From Paraburkholderia ultramafica (lineage in GTDB: Bacteria > Pseudomonadota > Gammaproteobacteria > Burkholderiales > Burkholderiaceae): a stretch of DNA of 64,000 nucleotides. The position numbers were made by a program, and so were the translations under genes. The DNA lies in contig NZ_CADIKK010000001.1 of NCBI RefSeq assembly GCF_902859915.1, positions 310,001 to 374,000 of the forward strand, written 5' to 3'. The notes beneath the pieces were generated by a model that had not been told where the DNA came from, did no database searches, and was given only the letters and a program-made list of their open reading frames with translations. Below are positions 27,785-37,120 of this stretch, one piece after another. Position 1 is the first letter of the stretch. Each line of letters starts with the position of its first letter.

Positions 27785-27885
27785 GGCAAGCGCGCGGTAA
27801 ATACGGTTCAGCCATTGATCTGATCCGCGGGTCGGGAGCCGTGAATCGTGAATCGCGAGCCGCGTTCGCTCCACCGCCGCTGCTT

Positions 27886-29298
27886 CTACACCCGAAAATC
27901 CGCCGCCATGTCTTCGTCCGTGCGCGCTTCCAGCTCGCCGCTGCGGCATGCCTTCAGGAACACGTCGTAGTCGCGCTCCACCTGGTCCGCGTAGGTCGTC
28001 GCATAAGCGGTCAGCGCTTCCGCGAACTGCTCGCCACGGCCGATATACGCGCTGACTTCGATCGCCTGGCCGCTCGCCTTCGCATGCGCACGCGCCATGA
28101 TCCAGCCGCATAGCCGCGCGTAGCCGTCCAGCAGATCGTTGTCGAACAGTTCGAGGTTCGCCGACAGCTTCATGTCGCGCAGTTGGCGCAAGTAGAAATG
28201 CCGCCCAAACGGGCCCGTCGCCCAGCCGAGAAACATATCGCTCGCGGCCTGCAACATGCGCTGTCCTTGCACGACGCGTTCGCCCTCGTGCTGGATGGCC
28301 GGCGACTTGTGGAACTGTGCAATCACCGACGGCCGAGCCTCCTTGAACTGCAGGAACAGCGGCTTGCCCATGTGATCGACCAGCAGCAGGACCATGCAGC
28401 GCGTGCCGACGCTGCCGACGCCCACCACCTTGAACACGATGTCCTGCACGGTGAAATGATCGAGCAGTTCGCGCCGGTCGTGCGACATTGTCTTCAGGTA
28501 CTCGCCCCACATGCGTTCGAGCATCTTGCGCCAGTTGGCGCCTCTGAACATTTCGGTTTCTTCCGGCGTGAACAGCGTGTTCGCGCCGAGCACGTGAAAG
28601 AGCGCCGGCCGCGCGTCGCGAATCGTCCAGTGGTCGCCGTCGTGCGTGGCCATTTTTTCGAGCAGGCTTTCTTGAGTCCGGCTCGCCGCCTTTTCCATCG
28701 CGCGCCGCACGGTGCGCCGGCGCTCGGGCGTCAACGCGGTTTCGGCCATCCGGTCGAACGTGATGCGGTCGTACCAGAGTTCGAGCGCGCCGCATTGCGC
28801 GTACTGGGCCATCCGGTCACGGTATGAGCCGACGGCGGTCATCACCAGGCTCTCGGCTGTGCCACGGCTCAGGCGCATATGGCGGGCGGCAACCACGAGG
28901 CTCGCGGTCAGGCGTTTCAGATCCCATTCGAATGGACCGACCGACACTTCGTCGAAGTCGCTCAGGTCGAAGACGAGTTGCCGCTCGGGTGTGGCGAAAC
29001 CGCCGAAATTCATCAGATGGCCGTCGCCACAGATTGGCATCGTCAAGCCGCTGTCGTGAACCTTGCTGAGATCGTGAGCTTGCAGGATCGCGGTACCGCG
29101 AAAAAATGTGAAGGGCGATGCAGCCATGCGTCCATAGCGCAACGGCACCAGATTCTCGACCCGGCCTTCGCTGCTTTGCTTCAGAAGTTCGACCGGATTG
29201 CGCTGCAATTCGCCCACCGCGCGATGGCTCGAACGTTTCGAATGCTCACGGGCGGCACGGCCACGGGCCTCCCGTTCGGCGATGGTGCTGGCTTTCAT
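27886..29298 (-). CDS. DUF2252 family protein
   Basis: 470 residues. Family blocks: Arg-Tyr-Gly-Arg-Met-Ala-Ala-Ser-Pro-Phe-Thr-Phe-Phe-Arg-Gly, Cys-Gly-Asp-Gly-His-Leu-Met-Asn-Phe-Gly, Phe-Asp-Leu-Ser-Asp-Phe-Asp-Glu and Phe-Glu-Trp-Asp-Leu-Lys-Arg-Leu. The Gly-Asp-His-Asn and Asp-Phe-Asp arrangement resembles aminoglycoside-phosphotransferase-like kinase folds, so a small-molecule kinase role is plausible but unproven. ATG 29298 follows GGAGA; 25 extra upstream codons do not look coding. Confidence 0.9.
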   Translation of the reverse strand: MKASTIAEREARGRAAREHSKRSSHRAVGELQRNPVELLKQSSEGRVENLVPLRYGRMAASPFTFFRGTAILQAHDLSKVHDSGLTMPICGDGHLMNFGGFATPERQLVFDLSDFDEVSVGPFEWDLKRLTASLVVAARHMRLSRGTAESLVMTAVGSYRDRMAQYAQCGALELWYDRITFDRMAETALTPERRRTVRRAMEKAASRTQESLLEKMATHDGDHWTIRDARPALFHVLGANTLFTPEETEMFRGANWRKMLERMWGEYLKTMSHDRRELLDHFTVQDIVFKVVGVGSVGTRCMVLLLVDHMGKPLFLQFKEARPSVIAQFHKSPAIQHEGERVVQGQRMLQAASDMFLGWATGPFGRHFYLRQLRDMKLSANLELFDNDLLDGYARLCGWIMARAHAKASGQAIEVSAYIGRGEQFAEALTAYATTYADQVERDYDVFLKACRSGELEARTDEDMAADFRV

Positions 29299-29874
29299 GC
29301 GCTTCTCCGTTTTTGGCGAGTCTTGACTGGCGGCTCCAGAGACTGCTTCTACTGGCACGACAAAGCGGAACATCTGGCGCGCGAGCGTTCATCGAACGAT
29401 AGCCCAGCGCCGACAATCACCTCCGAATCGCGATCATAACGGGTCGCGACAGGCGCTCGGTAAACCAGTTGGTGAATGTCCTGTTTTTCATCGGCAACGT
29501 GAACGTGCTCGAAGTACAGGACCTGATGGATGAGGAACTGGCCACGCATCACGCGCAGGCGTCGGTTACAGCCGGTGAGCGGGTCGCATGGCACGCCGTA
29601 GCATTGGTTCGTCGGCGCCGGGTTGGATGGCATTACGGCGAGCCTGCTTCTCCACAGCGCTGCAAAGCGCAGGGCGTGTGTATAGAATCGTGCACATGCG
29701 CCCTGCTTTGGTATGGCTGAGTAACCGGCCTGAGTAGCGGGCCTGAGTAACGGGCGATTGGCTGACCGACGATCGCCCGGTTGGCATCAGGCCGTGTCGG
29801 TTTCTTCGCACGCATGGCTCGACGACATTTGCATGACGAGCGAGGCTGCAGCGGGTCGCCGTTCAGCCTCCTCG
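29299..29874. other. Intergenic region with 13-bp tandem repeat
   Basis: About 575 bases between two minus-strand genes. No open frame with a ribosome-binding site or recognisable product was found. It contains a short tandem repeat at 29717-29755 and presumably the DUF2252 promoter. Confidence 0.5.
29717..29755. repeat. Three tandem copies of a 13-bp unit
   Basis: CTGAGTAACCGGC, CTGAGTAGCGGGC and CTGAGTAACGGGC, head to tail with one or two differences. Confidence 0.8.
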
Positions 29875-30687
29875 CTACGTGCCGCTTTTCTTTCGGCGTC
29901 CCGCGCCCATATCCAGTTCCACCCATGCCGGCGCGTGATCGCTCGCATGCGGTTCGCCACGCACCCAGCGGTCGACGCCCGCATCGCGCAAACGCGGTGC
30001 CAGGTCGGCACTCAACAGCAAGTGGTCGATCCGCAAGCCCGAATTCGTGTCCCAATGACGACGGAAATAGTCCCAGAAGGTATAGACCCGTTCGTCGCCG
30101 AAATGCGTTCGCAGCGCGTCCGTCCAGCCTTGTGCCAGCAGGCGCTGATAGCGCTCGCGGCTCGCGGGTTGCAACAGTGCGTCCTTTAGCCACGAACGAG
30201 GGTTATAGATATCTTCGTCGGTGGGAACGACGTTGAAGTCGCCCGCCAGCACCACGGGATGGCCGCTCTTGAAGAGCCTCGCCGCGTGCGCGATCAGATG
30301 ATCGAACCACGCTAGCTTGTAGTCGAATTTCGGACCCGGCTGCGGATTGCCGTTGGGCAGATAGAGACACGCTACCAGCACGCCGCCGACTGCGGCCTCC
30401 AGATAACGGCTGTGCGTGTCGTCCTCGAAGCCGGGCAGGCCGCGGCGGGTTTCTATCGGTGCGTCAGCCTTCGATAGAATCGCCACGCCGTTCCATGCGC
30501 TCTGGCCTTGCCAGACAGCGGCGTAACCCGCGTCGCGCAATGGCTCGACGGGAAAGGCGCTATCCACCGCCTTGAGTTCCTGCAAACACACGATGTCCGG
30601 CGCTTCGCGCTCCAGCCATTGCAGCAGTGCCGGCAGTCGCGAGCGGATGCCGTTGATGTTGAACGTCGCAATCCGAAGCCTCGCCAC
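29875..30687 (-). CDS. xthA: Exodeoxyribonuclease III
   Basis: A 270-residue AP endonuclease/3'-5' exonuclease of base-excision repair. Thr-Phe-Asn-Ile-Asn-Gly-Ile-Arg-Ser-Arg, Gln-Glu-Leu-Lys (metal-binding Glu37), Gly-Asp-Phe-Asn-Val-Val-Pro, Arg-Ile-Asp-His and Ala-Ser-Asp-His-Ala-Pro (catalytic His) are all present. GTG start at 30687 with GGAGG seven bases upstream. Lysine-rich C-terminal end. Confidence 0.95.
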   Translation of the reverse strand: MARLRIATFNINGIRSRLPALLQWLEREAPDIVCLQELKAVDSAFPVEPLRDAGYAAVWQGQSAWNGVAILSKADAPIETRRGLPGFEDDTHSRYLEAAVGGVLVACLYLPNGNPQPGPKFDYKLAWFDHLIAHAARLFKSGHPVVLAGDFNVVPTDEDIYNPRSWLKDALLQPASRERYQRLLAQGWTDALRTHFGDERVYTFWDYFRRHWDTNSGLRIDHLLLSADLAPRLRDAGVDRWVRGEPHASDHAPAWVELDMGAGRRKKSGT

Positions 30688-30709
30688 GGTCTGTCCTCCA
30701 TGTGTCGAT

Positions 30710-32863
30710 TCAATTCGGCACGTTCACCGCACCATTGGCCGCCGTAATCGCGTTGACGCCCGGGCTCGCCGCGATCGCCGGCAAATTGGCCGTGGTCAGG
30801 ACCGGCGCGGAGCCAGGCAAGCCGCCGCGCGGTATCGTGCGAATCACCTGCGACGGCGGCAGCGGCGTGCCGCTCTTAAGATGACTCCACATCAGATTGA
30901 GCGCCTGCAGGTTGTAGTAGTGCAGCGGCACGAAGCGCGTATCGAAACCGGCCACGCCGAGAAACGCGTCGAAGTGCTGAGCATTCGTCACTTCGTAAAA
31001 CGACAGCTTGCTCGCGCTGCCCTCGGCCAGCTGATTCATCCCGAGATACGGCCGCGACGCGTGGTTGATCGGCACCAGCGCATCGGCCCGGCCCTGCACG
31101 ATGATCGTGGGCTTGCCATGCAGGTTCGCATTCACACGGATCGCGTCGACGCTGCCGTTCAGCGCGCCGCTGGTCCACTGCGCGCGTAGGCACGCGGCCC
31201 CCGCAAAGCTGGCGTCGGCGGTTGCCAGCCGATGATCCACCGCGCCTAACGCGCCCGCGTTGAAGACCAGATTGACGCCGTTGGTCGGCGGCACGCCGTT
31301 GCCGTTGCCGAAGACCGTGAGCATCGGAGAAACCGCCGGCGTCACGCCGGCCACACCGGCCGCGCTAGTGGTGCCGAAACTGAAGTTGCAGAGGTTGTCG
31401 GCGACACTCGCCCGCGCGTATGCATTCGCATAGGTCACGGCGACAGCGGGCACGGCTTGCGAGTCCCACATCGGTGCTTGCAACAGGTCCGAGTCGGTCT
31501 GGTAGCCGTTCTGATGCAGCAACGCGAGCGCGTTGACCGCCCGGGTCGTCACATCCGCTCCGATGATGACGCCGCCAAGCGCGAGCGACGCACAACGCGC
31601 GGTGCGAATCGCCGTCGTGGTCGCGACCGGCAACGCGCTCAGATTCGGCGCGCCGGTTGCGGCGGGCGCGAGCGCGGCGCACGGCTGCAGCATGTTCGCG
31701 AGCGTCATATAGTCGGCCAGCGGCTTGCCGAATGCGCCGACCGGCACGCCGCCCTGGGCCACCGCCACTTGCGCGGGCAGCCGCAAATTGATCTGCGGCT
31801 CGCCGACGACGACCGCGGTGATCAAACCGGACGTATCCTGTTCCGCCGCCGCCAGCGACGCGCCGCCGCCGTTGCTCACCGACGCCGCGATGGTCGTGAT
31901 GCTGCCGTTCGCATAACGCACGGTCCGAGTCGAGCCGATGAGCGCGCCGAACGAATCGTTGAGCGCCCAGTACGCGAACTGGATCGCTTGCAGCGTGTTC
32001 TTCCCCCAGTCCTGCTCGGGGTTCTGCTGCGAATGCGCGTGCTTGAACGCGTAGCGATTCGGGAACTGTCTGTTGAACGAAGCGAGCGCGCCGCCGCTCA
32101 GGTTCGCGGTGAAGAGGCTCGCTTTGCCCGCGGCGGACGCATCCTGCAACGTACCGTCGATCAGCGTGACGCGATTGGTCGACAGCTCGTGCGCGCCATT
32201 GCCGCTGCCCTTGTCGGTGTAGGCCACCGCGCAGCCGCGCTTGAGGCCCCACTCGCCGGCCGCGGAGATCGCGCCGTACATGCCGCGCGAACCCGACGAC
32301 GTCGCCGTGACGATGCACGGCTGGCCCGGATTGAAGCTTGCCGGAATCTGCACGAGCATGCTGACGTTCTGCGCGCCGCTGCCGTCGTCGGCGAACGCGA
32401 GGTATTCCTTGCCCGCGATCTTGCCTTCGCCCAGCGTGTCGTTGCCGTTCAGGTCGACATTAGGGCCCCAGAAGCGTCCATAGCCGCCGTTCGCGGTCAT
32501 GTCGACGAGCGCGCGATAGTTCGACCAGATCGCGAGGCGCCGCAACTCGGCGGCGGTGGGTTGCGCAAGGCTCGCAATGGCCGGCGCGGTGGCCAGCCCG
32601 AGGCCGGTTTTGCCGAGACCCGCGGTAAGCAGATCGTCAGTGTTGCCGTCATAGGACCGGATGGTCACCGCGCTTTTGATAAAGGCCGGCAGCACGTTGC
32701 TTTGCGGTGGAGGAGAATTGTTGCCGCTGTTGCCGTGGCAGGCAGTCAGCACGATTGCCGCCGCCACCACCGTGGCCACGGTGCGCATTGCCGAAGCGAC
32801 GCGCGACGCCGGCCTGACTCTGATCGCTGATGTCATTGATGTCATCTTTGCTGTCTCCGTCAT
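30710..32863 (-). CDS. 3-hydroxybutyrate oligomer hydrolase, lipoprotein
   Basis: 717 residues, close to the family's size (about 700). It hydrolyses short 3-hydroxybutyrate oligomers released from polyhydroxybutyrate. The N terminus has a hydrophobic segment with Val-Leu-Thr-Ala-Cys, a lipobox, so it is exported and lipid-anchored. The likely nucleophile is Ser in Ala-Ser-Val-Ser-Asn-Gly-Gly-Gly (about residue 320). Gly-Arg-Ala-Asp-Ala-Leu-Val-Pro and Gln-His-Phe-Asp-Ala-Phe probably supply the Asp and His. Three in-frame ATGs lie at the start (32863, 32845, 32836). It is divergent from the PaoA-like gene. Confidence 0.9.
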   Translation of the reverse strand: MTETAKMTSMTSAIRVRPASRVASAMRTVATVVAAAIVLTACHGNSGNNSPPPQSNVLPAFIKSAVTIRSYDGNTDDLLTAGLGKTGLGLATAPAIASLAQPTAAELRRLAIWSNYRALVDMTANGGYGRFWGPNVDLNGNDTLGEGKIAGKEYLAFADDGSGAQNVSMLVQIPASFNPGQPCIVTATSSGSRGMYGAISAAGEWGLKRGCAVAYTDKGSGNGAHELSTNRVTLIDGTLQDASAAGKASLFTANLSGGALASFNRQFPNRYAFKHAHSQQNPEQDWGKNTLQAIQFAYWALNDSFGALIGSTRTVRYANGSITTIAASVSNGGGASLAAAEQDTSGLITAVVVGEPQINLRLPAQVAVAQGGVPVGAFGKPLADYMTLANMLQPCAALAPAATGAPNLSALPVATTTAIRTARCASLALGGVIIGADVTTRAVNALALLHQNGYQTDSDLLQAPMWDSQAVPAVAVTYANAYARASVADNLCNFSFGTTSAAGVAGVTPAVSPMLTVFGNGNGVPPTNGVNLVFNAGALGAVDHRLATADASFAGAACLRAQWTSGALNGSVDAIRVNANLHGKPTIIVQGRADALVPINHASRPYLGMNQLAEGSASKLSFYEVTNAQHFDAFLGVAGFDTRFVPLHYYNLQALNLMWSHLKSGTPLPPSQVIRTIPRGGLPGSAPVLTTANLPAIAASPGVNAITAANGAVNVPN

Positions 32864-32987
32864 TTTCTAATACGTTGTATATGCAACGGCACCGAAATTG
32901 CTGCGTGAGGTTTGTTTGAACGCGACGCTTCGGATACCGACACATCGCTAGCCTGCATTGACCTTTCAATGGAGTCAACAGAACGTC

Positions 32988-33761
32988 ATGTCCACGCATC
33001 ACGAATGTCAGGATCCGGGCGACGAAGCCGCCACCCCACAACAACCCTCGCGCCGCCGCTTTCTTCAATCGGCGGCCGCCGCCGCGACGGTCGGAGCGGC
33101 GCCGCATCTGCGCGCGCAAACCCAAACGCCGGCCGCGCCGCCGGCTCAGATCAACCAGGCGGTGCCGCCGCGCCCGGTCACGCTGACCGTCAATGGCCGC
33201 GCTTACACGCTGCAACTCGAGCCGCGCGTGACCTTGCTCGATGCGCTGCGCGAATACGCGGGCTTGATGGGCACGAAAAAAGGCTGCGACCGCGGCCAAT
33301 GCGGCGCATGCACGGTGCTGGCCGACGGCCGCCGCATCAACTCGTGTCTGACGCTCGCCGTGATGCACGAGGGCGAGCACATCACGACGGTCGAAGGACT
33401 CGCGAGCAACGGCGCATTGAGCCCGATGCAGCGCGCCTTCATCGAACATGATGCGTTCCAGTGCGGCTACTGTACACCGGGGCAGTTGTGTTCGGCGACG
33501 GCCCTGCTCAATGAATTTCGCAACGGCACGGCCAGCACCGTGACGGCCGATGTCCGCCGCCGCCCCGCCCAACTTTCCGACGATGAGATCCGCGAACGGA
33601 TGAGCGGCAACATTTGCCGCTGCGGCGCCTACGCGAACATCGTGGCCGCGGTGCGTGCGGTGCACGGCGGCAGTGGCCAGGCCGGCAGTGCCGGCGCCGA
33701 CGTGCATGACGGCGTGGACGCCGGCATCGGCCACGGCACCACCCACCACAGCACCGCCTGA
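32988..33761 (+). CDS. paoA: Aldehyde oxidoreductase, [2Fe-2S] subunit (PaoA-like)
   Basis: 257 residues. A twin-arginine signal (Ser-Arg-Arg-Arg-Phe-Leu-Gln at about 24-30) exports it folded to the periplasm. Ferredoxin-type cluster: Cys-Asp-Arg-Gly-Gln-Cys-Gly-Ala-Cys with a fourth Cys in Ile-Asn-Ser-Cys. Second cluster: Gln-Cys-Gly-Tyr-Cys-Thr-Pro-Gly and Ile-Cys-Arg-Cys-Gly. It passes electrons from the molybdenum subunit. First of three tightly packed genes. ATG 32988 is chosen over TTG 32958. The C terminus has an unusual Gly/His/Ala tail. Confidence 0.92.
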   Translation: MSTHHECQDPGDEAATPQQPSRRRFLQSAAAAATVGAAPHLRAQTQTPAAPPAQINQAVPPRPVTLTVNGRAYTLQLEPRVTLLDALREYAGLMGTKKGCDRGQCGACTVLADGRRINSCLTLAVMHEGEHITTVEGLASNGALSPMQRAFIEHDAFQCGYCTPGQLCSATALLNEFRNGTASTVTADVRRRPAQLSDDEIRERMSGNICRCGAYANIVAAVRAVHGGSGQAGSAGADVHDGVDAGIGHGTTHHSTA

Positions 33762-33774
33762 CGGAGCGACCAGC

Positions 33775-34776
33775 ATGGATGCGATCTCTTACGAACGCGC
33801 CGGCGATGTCGCCGGCGCAGTGCGCGCCGCTCAGCAACCGGGCGCGGTCTTCATCGGCGGCGGCACCAATCTGCTCGACCTGATGAAGGGCGGCGTCGCG
33901 CGGCCGGTGCGGCTCATCGATATCACGCATATCAACGGACTCGACACGGTGACGACGCTGCCCGACGGCGGCATCCGCATCGGCGCCCTGGTGCGCAACA
34001 GCGATGCGGCGAATCACGCGCTGGTGCGCGAGCAATACCCGTTGCTGTCGCAAGCGCTCCTCGCGGGCGCGTCGGCGCAGTTGCGCAACATGGCGACGGT
34101 CGGCGGCAATCTGCTGCAACGTACGCGTTGCGGCTACTTCTACGACACCGCCTTCACGCAATGCAACAAGCGCATGCCCGGCAGCGGCTGCGCGGCGCTC
34201 GACGGCCACAACCGCACGCACGCGATTCTCGGCGCGAGTCCGCAATGTATCGCGGTGAATCCGTCGGATATGAGCGTGGCGCTGGCCGCGCTCGATGCCG
34301 TCGTGCGCGTGAGCGGCCCCGCCGGCGAGCGGACCATTGGGTTCGCCGATTTCCACCGCCTGCCCGCCGAGCGGCCCGACGTCGATACCACGTTGCAGCC
34401 CGGCGAACTGATTACCGCGGTCGATCTGCCGCCACCGCTGTTCAGCGCGCACTCCCACTATCTGAAAGTGCGTGACCGCGCCAGTTACGCATTCGCGCTG
34501 GTGTCGGTGGCCGCCGCGTTGCAGATGGACGGCGAGCGCGTGCAGACCGCGCGCATCGCGCTGGGCGGCGTCGCGCATAAACCGTGGCGCGCGAGCGCCG
34601 CCGAACAACTGCTCAACGGTCAGCCGCTCACGCAGGCGACGCTGAAAAACGCCGCCGCTGCCGCGTTGAGCGACGCGCGGCCGCAGCACGACAATCGTTT
34701 CAAGGTGCAGCTTGCACAACGCGCGATCGTGCGCGCGGTCAACCAGGCCGCCGGCCTCGCGGGCGGTGTCGCATGA
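33775..34776 (+). CDS. paoB: Aldehyde oxidoreductase, FAD subunit (PaoB-like)
   Basis: 333 residues of the CO-dehydrogenase flavoprotein type. FAD-binding Phe-Ile-Gly-Gly-Gly-Thr-Asn-Leu and Gly-Asn-Leu-Leu-Gln-Arg. Four Cys between about 122 and 161 (Arg-Cys-Gly-Tyr, Gln-Cys-Asn-Lys, Gly-Cys-Ala-Ala, Gln-Cys-Ile-Ala) match the extra [4Fe-4S] cluster known from PaoB. Starts 13 bases after the PaoA-like stop and overlaps the next gene by ATGA. Confidence 0.93.
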   Translation: MDAISYERAGDVAGAVRAAQQPGAVFIGGGTNLLDLMKGGVARPVRLIDITHINGLDTVTTLPDGGIRIGALVRNSDAANHALVREQYPLLSQALLAGASAQLRNMATVGGNLLQRTRCGYFYDTAFTQCNKRMPGSGCAALDGHNRTHAILGASPQCIAVNPSDMSVALAALDAVVRVSGPAGERTIGFADFHRLPAERPDVDTTLQPGELITAVDLPPPLFSAHSHYLKVRDRASYAFALVSVAAALQMDGERVQTARIALGGVAHKPWRASAAEQLLNGQPLTQATLKNAAAAALSDARPQHDNRFKVQLAQRAIVRAVNQAAGLAGGVA

Positions 34777-36995
34777 ATCTGATCGGTCAACCGCTCGACC
34801 GCGTCGACGGTCTGCTCAAAGTCACCGGCGAAGCACGCTATGCCGCCGAATTCCCCGAAGCGCGTCTCGCGCATGCGGTACTCGTCACCAGCACGATTGC
34901 TCGCGGCACGATCGCGTCGATCGACGCGGGCCGCGCGCAGGCGGTGCCCGGCGTATTGCTGGTGATGACGTACCAGAACGCGCCGCGCCTGCCGAACGGC
35001 GGCATGCCCGCGCTGGCGCCGCCGGCCGGCAGGCGGCTGTCGCTGTTGCAGGACAACCAGGTGCACTACAGCAACGAACCGGTCGCCGTGGTGGTCGCCG
35101 ACACACTCGAACATGCCGCCGATGCCGCGCGCCAGTTGCGCATCGTCTATCAAGGCAGCACCGCGACCGTGGACTTTGCGCAGGCCCGGTCGAACGCGCA
35201 CGCGCCGGACAGGCCGCAAGGCCGGCAAACCGACACGCAACGCGGCAGCTTCGAAGACGGCATGCAAAGCGGCACGGTCCACGTGAATGCTACGTACACC
35301 ACACCGATCGAGCATCACAACCCGATGGAGCCGCACGCCACGATGGCGCACTGGGACGGCCCGCAGCTCACGCTCCACGATTCGACGCAAGGCGTCAGCG
35401 GCGCGGCGCAGGTGGTCGCCAGAACGTTCGGCATGTCGGCCAGCAACGTGCGCGTGATCGCGCCGTTCATCGGCGGCGGCTTTGGCTGCAAGGGCTCGTC
35501 GTGGTCGCATGTGCCGTTGTGCGCGATGGCGGCGAAGCAGACCGGGCGGCCGGTGCGGCTGGTGCTCGAGCGGCCGCAGATGTTCGGTCCGGTCGGCGCG
35601 CGTCCGCGCACGGAACAGCACTTGACGATCGCCGCGCGGCGCGACGGCACGCTGACGGCGATGCGCCACGACAGCCTCTCCAACACGTCGATGATCGAAG
35701 ACTGGACCGAGACCTGCTGCATGGTCACGCGCATGCTGTACGCGGTGCCCAACCAGGTGACCACGCACCGGCTCGTGCCACTCAATCTCGGCACGCCGAC
35801 CTACATGCGCGCGCCGGGCGAAACCACCGGTTCGTTCGCGCTCGAATCGGCCATGGACGAACTCGCGGCCGCGTTGAAAATGGACCCGCTTGCACTGCGC
35901 ATCAAGAATTATGCGGAAACCGATCCGCAGGAAAACAAGCCGTGGTCGGGCAAGTCGTTGCGCGAGTGCTATCAGATCGGCGCCGAGAAATTCGGCTGGT
36001 CACGGCGCAGCGGCGCACCGCGCTCGATGCGTGACGGCGGCACGCTGATCGGCATGGGCATGGCGACCGCGACCTATCCGGCCAACCGCAGCGAAGCGGC
36101 CGCCATCGCGCGGATTCTGCCGGACGGCACCGCGCTGGTCGCCTCCGGCACCCAGGATCTTGGCACCGGCACCTACACGGTGATGACCCAGGTGGCCGCC
36201 GATGCGCTCGGCTTCGCGCCGGAGAATATCCACTTCGCTCTCGGCGATTCGACGCTGCCGCGCGCGCCGGTGTCGGGCGGCTCGCAATCGGCGGCGAGTG
36301 TCTCGCCGGCTGTGCGCGAGGCGGCCAGTCAGGCGCGCAACCAGTTGATCGCGCTGGCGCTCGCCGACCCGGCTTCGCCGGTGCACGGCAGCGCGCTCGA
36401 CGACATCACCGTGGAGAACGGCTGGGTGGTGAGCCGCTCGCAGCCGGGCAAACGCGATCCGGCGGCGGCGATCATCGCGCGCTCGGGCGGCAAGCCAATC
36501 GAGGCGACTTCGACGGTCAAGCCCGGTGATGAAAAACAGAAGTACTCGTTTCACTCGTTCGGCGCGGTGTTCGTCGAGGTGCATGTCGACGCCGAACTCG
36601 GTACGATCCGCGTGCCGCGCGTGGTCGCCGTGTATGACGTGGGGCGCGTGCTCAACGAGAAGACCGCGCGCAGCCAGATGATGGGCGGCATCGTGTGGGG
36701 CGTCGGCGCGGCGCTGCAGGAGGAGTCCTCGCTCGATACGCGCTACGGGCGCTTCACCAACGCGAATCTCGCCGAGTACCACGTGCCGGTGAATGCGGAT
36801 ATCGGCTCGCTCGACATTACGTTCATCGATCGGCCCGATCCCTATATCAACTCGCTCGGCGTGCGCGGCATCGGCGAGATCGGTATTACGGGCGTGCCGG
36901 CGGCGATCGCGAACGCGGTGTATCACGCCACCGGCGTGCGGGTGCGGGACTTGCCGCTCACGCTCGACAAGGTGATGGCGGGAATGCAGGGGTGA
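34773..36995 (+). CDS. paoC: Aldehyde oxidoreductase, molybdenum cofactor subunit (PaoC-like)
   Basis: 740 residues. Molybdopterin-binding blocks Gly-Gly-Gly-Phe-Gly-Cys-Lys-Gly and Met-Arg-Ala-Pro-Gly-Glu. Gly-Thr-Gly-Thr-Tyr-Thr comes in the second half, and the catalytic Glu is in Gly-Ile-Gly-Glu-Ile-Gly-Ile-Thr-Gly near the C terminus. It oxidises a range of aldehydes to acids, probably for detoxification in the periplasm, entering with the TAT-tagged subunit. The ATG overlaps the PaoB stop. Confidence 0.94.
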   Translation: MNLIGQPLDRVDGLLKVTGEARYAAEFPEARLAHAVLVTSTIARGTIASIDAGRAQAVPGVLLVMTYQNAPRLPNGGMPALAPPAGRRLSLLQDNQVHYSNEPVAVVVADTLEHAADAARQLRIVYQGSTATVDFAQARSNAHAPDRPQGRQTDTQRGSFEDGMQSGTVHVNATYTTPIEHHNPMEPHATMAHWDGPQLTLHDSTQGVSGAAQVVARTFGMSASNVRVIAPFIGGGFGCKGSSWSHVPLCAMAAKQTGRPVRLVLERPQMFGPVGARPRTEQHLTIAARRDGTLTAMRHDSLSNTSMIEDWTETCCMVTRMLYAVPNQVTTHRLVPLNLGTPTYMRAPGETTGSFALESAMDELAAALKMDPLALRIKNYAETDPQENKPWSGKSLRECYQIGAEKFGWSRRSGAPRSMRDGGTLIGMGMATATYPANRSEAAAIARILPDGTALVASGTQDLGTGTYTVMTQVAADALGFAPENIHFALGDSTLPRAPVSGGSQSAASVSPAVREAASQARNQLIALALADPASPVHGSALDDITVENGWVVSRSQPGKRDPAAAIIARSGGKPIEATSTVKPGDEKQKYSFHSFGAVFVEVHVDAELGTIRVPRVVAVYDVGRVLNEKTARSQMMGGIVWGVGAALQEESSLDTRYGRFTNANLAEYHVPVNADIGSLDITFIDRPDPYINSLGVRGIGEIGITGVPAAIANAVYHATGVRVRDLPLTLDKVMAGMQG

Positions 36996-37027
36996 TGGCG
37001 CGGGGGTTGTGCCTGGTGGGCTGTGGC

Positions 37028-37068
37028 CAGGCAAGCGCCATGCGCATACATTGATTGGCGCTTGCCTG
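37028..37068 (+). terminator. Hairpin after the pao genes
   Basis: CAGGCAAGCGCCA pairs perfectly with TGGCGCTTGCCTG across a 15-base loop, 33 bases after the PaoC stop. No T tract follows. Confidence 0.45.
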
Positions 37069-37120
37069 CAACTGCGTTGCATCGCACAATCGGTCTCATT
37101 CTTTCCCCCGGTGCCCGCCC

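Noticed and set aside
26882..28795. Minus-strand 637-codon frame over the polysaccharide deacetylase and DUF2252 genes
   Set aside because: It runs across two recognised genes in the wrong frame and is Arg-rich; a shadow frame.
29469..29720. Plus-strand 83-codon frame beside the DUF2252 gene
   Set aside because: No ribosome-binding site, and its composition changes abruptly along the frame; considered non-coding.
31457..32830. Plus-strand 457-codon frame antisense to the 3HB-oligomer hydrolase
   Set aside because: Mirror of a conserved gene, no recognisable domain, strongly Arg-biased.
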